Source: Candidatus Hydrogenedentota bacterium (GTDB lineage: Bacteria > Hydrogenedentota > Hydrogenedentia > Hydrogenedentales > SLHB01). Taken from it: a stretch of 17,740 nt of DNA. Shown here in pieces: positions 14,642 through 17,740 of this stretch (position 1 is its first letter; every line of letters starts with the position of its first letter). The position numbers and the translations under genes are program-made. The notes beneath the pieces are model-generated. The model had not been told where the DNA came from. It searched no databases and was given only the letters and a program-made list of their open reading frames with translations. The stretch is taken from the NCBI GenBank assembly GCA_003557825.1, contig PWNM01000253.1:1-17740 (forward strand), read 5' to 3'.

Positions 14642-14697
14642 ACGCGTAGGCGGAGCAAAGTGCTTCCCCGAGGCAATTCAGGGAGACGGGGGCCATC

Positions 14698-15078
14698 GTG
14701 CCGCATATTGTTGTGATCGAAGACGAGCCCGTGTTGCGCATGACCTTTCGCCATGCGCTTGAAGAACGGGGCTATGAGGTGTCGGACGCCGCAAACGGAC
14801 GGCAAGGGATCGAGCTCTGCCGCGCCAAGCCCCCCGACCTGGTCATTACCGATGTCATCATGCCAGAGCTATCCGGGGCCGAGGCGGTGGAGATCCTTGG
14901 CCGCGAGTTTCCGGGCTTGCCGATTATCGCCATGTCGGGTATGGAGGAGGCCCTGGTTCATGAGTCCAACAACAATTCCGGGTCCGCCCACTATGTGCTG
15001 AAACCTGTAGGCCTCCCCCGCCTGGTCGCGCTGGTGCAGGAAATGCTCGAAGAGGGCTCAACAAACCAAACGGTCTAA
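14698..15078 (+). CDS. Single-domain response regulator (lone receiver)
   Basis: The 126-residue product is a stand-alone receiver domain with no output domain. It has acidic residues E8/D9, phospho-acceptor D52 in VITDVIMPELSG, the S/T position in IIAMSG, and K102 in YVLKPV, so it should accept phosphate. The start is GTG at 14698, with GGGAG about 12 bases upstream. Its opening (EDEPVLRMTF) and Asp region resemble the receiver of the activator encoded at 9424 (EDEAVLRLTF), which suggests common ancestry. A sigma-54 promoter and candidate activator site precede it. It could act as a phosphate sink, a phosphorelay intermediate or a protein-binding switch; the sequence does not tell which. It ends 14 bases from the convergent oxygenase gene. 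Confidence 0.93.
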   Translation: MPHIVVIEDEPVLRMTFRHALEERGYEVSDAANGRQGIELCRAKPPDLVITDVIMPELSGAEAVEILGREFPGLPIIAMSGMEEALVHESNNNSGSAHYVLKPVGLPRLVALVQEMLEEGSTNQTV

Positions 15079-15092
15079 CGCCACTCCTACTC

Positions 15093-15923
15093 TCATCGAC
15101 ACGAAAACAGCACCGGATTGAGAGGACTGGCCGCCGGGCCACCGGGAACACAACCGGGTAACCATTCGGCAAGATCGTTTTTCCGATTTTGGTTATCGGG
15201 CTCTTTAACTTTTGTACCATCGGCAAAATAGATGACGGTCATCACTTCACGTGTCCGTTCGCTATTGTTGCCAGGTGCGCAGTGCAGGGTCCAGCCACTA
15301 TGAAACGTCGCATCGCCTGCTTTCATCGCGCCATGGCACACCCGCTCGAATCCCCGTTCTTTCACAAATCGGTTGAAATGCTCCTCGGATTCATCAGATA
15401 TCTCTAGATCCCCAAAGTAGCCTTCCGTGTGCGAGCCCGATGCAAACTCCATGACGCCCATTTCGGGGGTAACATCGACCAACGGCATCCACATGGTGAT
15501 GGTGTTGTCCGTATCGAGGGGCCAATAGTGTTGGTCTTGGTGCCACGGAGTAAATCCGCCATGGGCCTCCTTATAAAGGGCCTGATCATGATAGAGCCGC
15601 ACACCTTCCACACCCGTTAGATCGGCCGCGATCTTGGCGAATCGCTGGGCCATGACAAACCGTTTGGCCCCCTCGTCCTGGGTCCACAGATTGGTAATCT
15701 GAAGAAAGGCTTTACCGTAGGTGTCACGTTCTTGTAGAGACCGCGTCTCGGTGTTGAGCTTCGTCACCGTCTCACCCAAGACGGGACGAAAGGCAGCCAC
15801 TTCGTCGGATGAGCACACATTTCGAAGACAGATATGACCATTTTCCTGGTAACTTTGCTGTTGTTCTTCGGTCAACGCATAGTCATTGGCGAGATCCGGA
15901 AGTGGGACTGAAACGGTTGCCAT
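15093..15923 (-). CDS. Phytanoyl-CoA dioxygenase (PhyH) family Fe(II)/2-oxoglutarate oxygenase
   Basis: The 276-residue product belongs to the PhyH superfamily of non-haem iron oxygenases that couple 2-oxoglutarate breakdown to hydroxylation of a small substrate. The iron-binding HxD motif is WHQDQ (H128, D130). The distal His is probably H214 in HCAPGNN, with an Arg a few residues later (R222 or R225) for the 2-oxoglutarate carboxylate. MWMPLVDVTPEMGVMEFASGSH (145-165) is the typical core between them. No signal peptide is present. AAAGGA lies just upstream of the ATG at 15923. Many bacterial members have unknown substrates, and nothing nearby identifies this one. It is convergent with the lone receiver gene and divergent from the exported-protein gene at 16097. 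Confidence 0.9.
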   Translation of the reverse strand: MATVSVPLPDLANDYALTEEQQQSYQENGHICLRNVCSSDEVAAFRPVLGETVTKLNTETRSLQERDTYGKAFLQITNLWTQDEGAKRFVMAQRFAKIAADLTGVEGVRLYHDQALYKEAHGGFTPWHQDQHYWPLDTDNTITMWMPLVDVTPEMGVMEFASGSHTEGYFGDLEISDESEEHFNRFVKERGFERVCHGAMKAGDATFHSGWTLHCAPGNNSERTREVMTVIYFADGTKVKEPDNQNRKNDLAEWLPGCVPGGPAASPLNPVLFSCR

Positions 15924-16082
15924 AGGGGTATTCCTTTACGCTTTGGGGTTGAGAGTTCGCCACACACGTGATATCTAACAACCGGCTATCGTTGATTGTT
16001 TCCCTAGGTGCTTCTCCAGGTTTTTCCAATATGCGGGGATGGTGATTTGTGAAACGGCGAGGGAGGTCTGTACGCTATGGGG

Positions 16083-16094
16083 TCTGTTGACAGA
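16083..16094. repeat. Dyad TCTGT-TG-ACAGA just upstream of the exported-protein gene
   Basis: A perfect 5-bp-arm inverted repeat ends 2 bases before the first possible ATG (16097). GGTCTGT also occurs about 16 bases earlier, giving a direct repeat. It would cover the translation-start region if 16097 is used, and could be an operator or a small mRNA hairpin. It shares only the CTGT/ACAG core with the GGACA-type sites. Confidence 0.35.
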
Positions 16095-16096
16095 TT

Positions 16097-17116
16097 ATGG
16101 GACCCAAGAAAGGAATGGACATGCTCTCAGTTGGCTGTCTTGCGATGGCATGTATAGCGCTCGCCGTTTCCGGAAATGAAGACGGACGAGAACTCATCCC
16201 CGATACCCGTTTCGAGAATGGGTTTACGGCCTTTGCGCCGGAACTGGGCCAGAAAGTCCCCATAGGTACGTTGTCATGGAACGATGCGCAACCGGACTGG
16301 GGATTGGCCCAATGGGCCAGCCGAATGCCACTGGACGGTTCCGAAGGCCCCATCCAACCGGAGCCAGATAAGCATGTTTTTGAGAACGACGCAAAACGCG
16401 TTGTGGTGACACGGCCGGGCGAGGCCGATGCCTTATTGACCCTGGACGTGAATGCGGAGGTTGAATACATCGATGGGCCGCGGGAAGGGCATGAGCCGTG
16501 GGTTCACCTGCTGATTGAGCAGCGCATGGATGCTCCACCGGCCTTGCCGGAACTGGAACGCCTTGATTTCCAGGTGGAAGTTCGCCTGCGGCACTGCGAA
16601 AAAATCCCCCATGACAACTACGATCCCAATCGCCATGCGGCGCAATTCGTGCTGTTTTTCACAGTACAAAATTTGAACAGGGAATCCTCGGGTTATGGCG
16701 ATTTCTACTGGTTTGGGGTGGCACTGTTTGACGATCGAGGGCTGTCTGATGACGAATGGTCCATGCATGATCGGGGTACGGACAAACTAATGTATCGCGC
16801 GCCTCGATCGGTCTACACCACCGACCCTATGGAGCCGGGACGATGGGTTCGGTATGAGGCCGACATTTTGCCCCATGTGCTCGCTGGACTCGAAACAGCT
16901 TGGGAACTTGGGTACCTTGGGGATTCACAGGACGTAGCAGATTACCACATCGGCGGGATGAATATGGGTTGGGAGATACCGGGCGTATTCAATGCGGGAA
17001 TGGACGCACGGAAGTTGAGCCTGCGCGCCGTTATGCCTGTAGCGGACCAGGAAACGGCACGCGCTCCCGCCTGGAGTTGCATTTCCAATCCGAACGCTTC
17101 TATAAAAGGCGACTAA
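16097..17116 (+). CDS. Exported protein of unknown function, probably beta-rich
   Basis: I do not recognise this 339-residue product as a named family. The N-terminus looks like a signal peptide: a positive stretch with two Lys, then a hydrophobic run (about residues 10-24) and a polar region from NEDG. Two starts are possible. ATG 16097 keeps the Lys residues but lacks a ribosome-binding site, whereas ATG 16121 has AAAGGA 6 bases upstream but loses the positive charges. The mature part has many alternating hydrophobic stretches (QFVLFFTVQNL, FYWFGVALFDD, GRWVRYEADILPHV, YHIGGMNMGWEIPG) as in a beta-sandwich. No catalytic signature is visible. The gene at 17181 follows after 64 bases on the same strand and is also exported, so the two probably work together outside the cytoplasm. 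Confidence 0.7.
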   Translation: MGPKKGMDMLSVGCLAMACIALAVSGNEDGRELIPDTRFENGFTAFAPELGQKVPIGTLSWNDAQPDWGLAQWASRMPLDGSEGPIQPEPDKHVFENDAKRVVVTRPGEADALLTLDVNAEVEYIDGPREGHEPWVHLLIEQRMDAPPALPELERLDFQVEVRLRHCEKIPHDNYDPNRHAAQFVLFFTVQNLNRESSGYGDFYWFGVALFDDRGLSDDEWSMHDRGTDKLMYRAPRSVYTTDPMEPGRWVRYEADILPHVLAGLETAWELGYLGDSQDVADYHIGGMNMGWEIPGVFNAGMDARKLSLRAVMPVADQETARAPAWSCISNPNASIKGD

Positions 17117-17146
17117 GCAAGGGGGAACACCCAGCCAACCAGCAAA

Positions 17147-17164
17147 GCCCCTTCTGGCAGGGGC
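17147..17164 (+). other. Hairpin between the two exported-protein genes
   Basis: GCCCC (17147-17151) and GGGGC (17160-17164) flank an 8-base loop directly before the AGGAG of the next gene. No T-tract follows, so it is not a terminator. It might adjust the relative expression of the two genes. Confidence 0.3.
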
Positions 17165-17180
17165 CATAGGAGTATTGGTG

Positions 17181-17740
17181 ATGAGTTTAATCAAGGCATT
17201 GGCGGTAGGAGTAGCGACTATGGGTATCGGTTTGGGAGCGATGGCAGCAGAACAACGAGGCGGGGTAACTCGGGAGCGACTCGAGCAGATTTTGTCACGA
17301 CCGATTACGATAAACGGCCTGAGCTTCAGTCCCCAGCAAGAAGATGATTTTCGGATGGTTGAACGGCTTAGGCCGACTTTTCTGGGCCGAGTGGCCTATA
17401 TCTGGGGAAATCCATGGGACGATGAAGGCGACTATTTTAAGGAGATGCAGAAGGTTGCCGCACGGGTCAATGCAATCGATCCGGACATGATTGTTCAGGC
17501 ATGCGTTTTCGAAGCTGTCTACACGGGGGTCGACTCCGTTCCTATCCCGGCGTGGGCATTCGAGGCCTTTGATTTGCCCGTGGAGGAACGAACCTTCCGA
17601 TACGAAGACATGCTGTTTGAGGACGGCCGATTCGTCGATCAATGGGGGCCGGGCGGATCCGTGCCGGACATTTCGCGCCCGGAAACCAAGATGTGGTTTT
17701 ACTACCGGGCACGGAGCTATATCGACGCGGGCTATGACGC
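17181..17740 (+). CDS. Exported protein of unknown function, N-terminal part (cut by window edge)
   Basis: This gene is open to the right edge, with 186 codons visible. The ATG at 17181 has AGGAG (17168-17172) 8 bases upstream. Residues 1-23 look like a signal peptide: Lys5, then a hydrophobic run ALAVGVATMGIGLGAMAA, with likely cleavage near A-A-E. The mature part has FLGRVAYIWGNPWDDEGDYF (67-86), IDPDMIVQACVFEAVY (99-114) and MWFYYRARSYIDAGYDA at the end of the window. Alternating strand and helix with Trp, Glu and Asp residues is reminiscent of TIM-barrel glycoside hydrolases, but no active-site motif can be claimed from this part. It lies 64 bases after another exported-protein gene, probably in one operon. 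Confidence 0.75.
   Translation, partial: MSLIKALAVGVATMGIGLGAMAAEQRGGVTRERLEQILSRPITINGLSFSPQQEDDFRMVERLRPTFLGRVAYIWGNPWDDEGDYFKEMQKVAARVNAIDPDMIVQACVFEAVYTGVDSVPIPAWAFEAFDLPVEERTFRYEDMLFEDGRFVDQWGPGGSVPDISRPETKMWFYYRARSYIDAGYD

Noticed and set aside
1..17740. CRISPR arrays, tRNA/rRNA genes, insertion sequences or phage genes
   Set aside because: No regularly spaced repeats, no tRNA-like cloverleaf, no transposase or integrase motifs were seen on either strand.

Overview
The window reads as chromosomal DNA of a free-living, probably Gram-negative-type bacterium. Base composition is moderately GC-rich and coding density is high. It carries peptidoglycan and FtsZ-division genes, the start of a type IV pilus-type ATPase gene, a sigma-54 activator, acetate-branch enzymes, a phytanoyl-CoA-dioxygenase-like oxygenase and exported proteins of unknown function. 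This mix recalls little-cultured lineages near the PVC/Hydrogenedentota groups, but that is only an impression; nothing here fixes the taxonomy. I see no tRNA, rRNA, insertion sequence, phage gene or CRISPR array. No gene-free stretch exceeds 300 bases.

Region 1 (1-3930, minus strand) is a shortened division/cell-wall cluster: murC, ftsQ, ftsZ, then the 5' end of a PilT-like ATPase gene that runs off the left edge. murC and ftsQ overlap. A good sigma-70-type promoter lies just upstream of murC. ftsA, murB and ddl, common in such clusters, are absent from these positions.

Region 2 (4104-7408) holds two genes I cannot assign to a named family, transcribed divergently from a 187-base region rich in inverted repeats. 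The minus-strand gene encodes a protein with three ribbon-helix-helix-like segments. The plus-strand gene encodes a protein that looks like two worn-down histidine-kinase cores in tandem. It is followed closely by a cysteine-containing NAD(P)H:FMN-reductase-like flavoprotein gene.

Region 3 (7409-14490, plus strand) starts with a two-component pair joined by an ATGA overlap: a soluble PAS-PAS-GAF-like histidine kinase and a receiver-PAS-AAA+-Fis sigma-54 activator. Next come pta and ackA (acetyl-CoA to acetyl phosphate to acetate plus ATP), closed by a strong intrinsic terminator, and then pdxH (pyridoxal 5'-phosphate synthesis).

Region 4 (14491-17740) has a lone receiver gene behind a near-consensus sigma-54 promoter, a convergent PhyH-family oxygenase gene on the minus strand, and two plus-strand genes for exported proteins, the second cut by the window edge.

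The most notable pattern is regulatory. The same inverted repeat, GGACA-N4-TGTCC, lies upstream of pta and upstream of the lone receiver, in each case about 125-135 bases before a -24/-12-type element. A related but rearranged copy lies upstream of the kinase/activator operon. This suggests a local sigma-54 regulon run by the activator encoded between the sites, linking a cytoplasmic sensor to acetate metabolism and a lone receiver.
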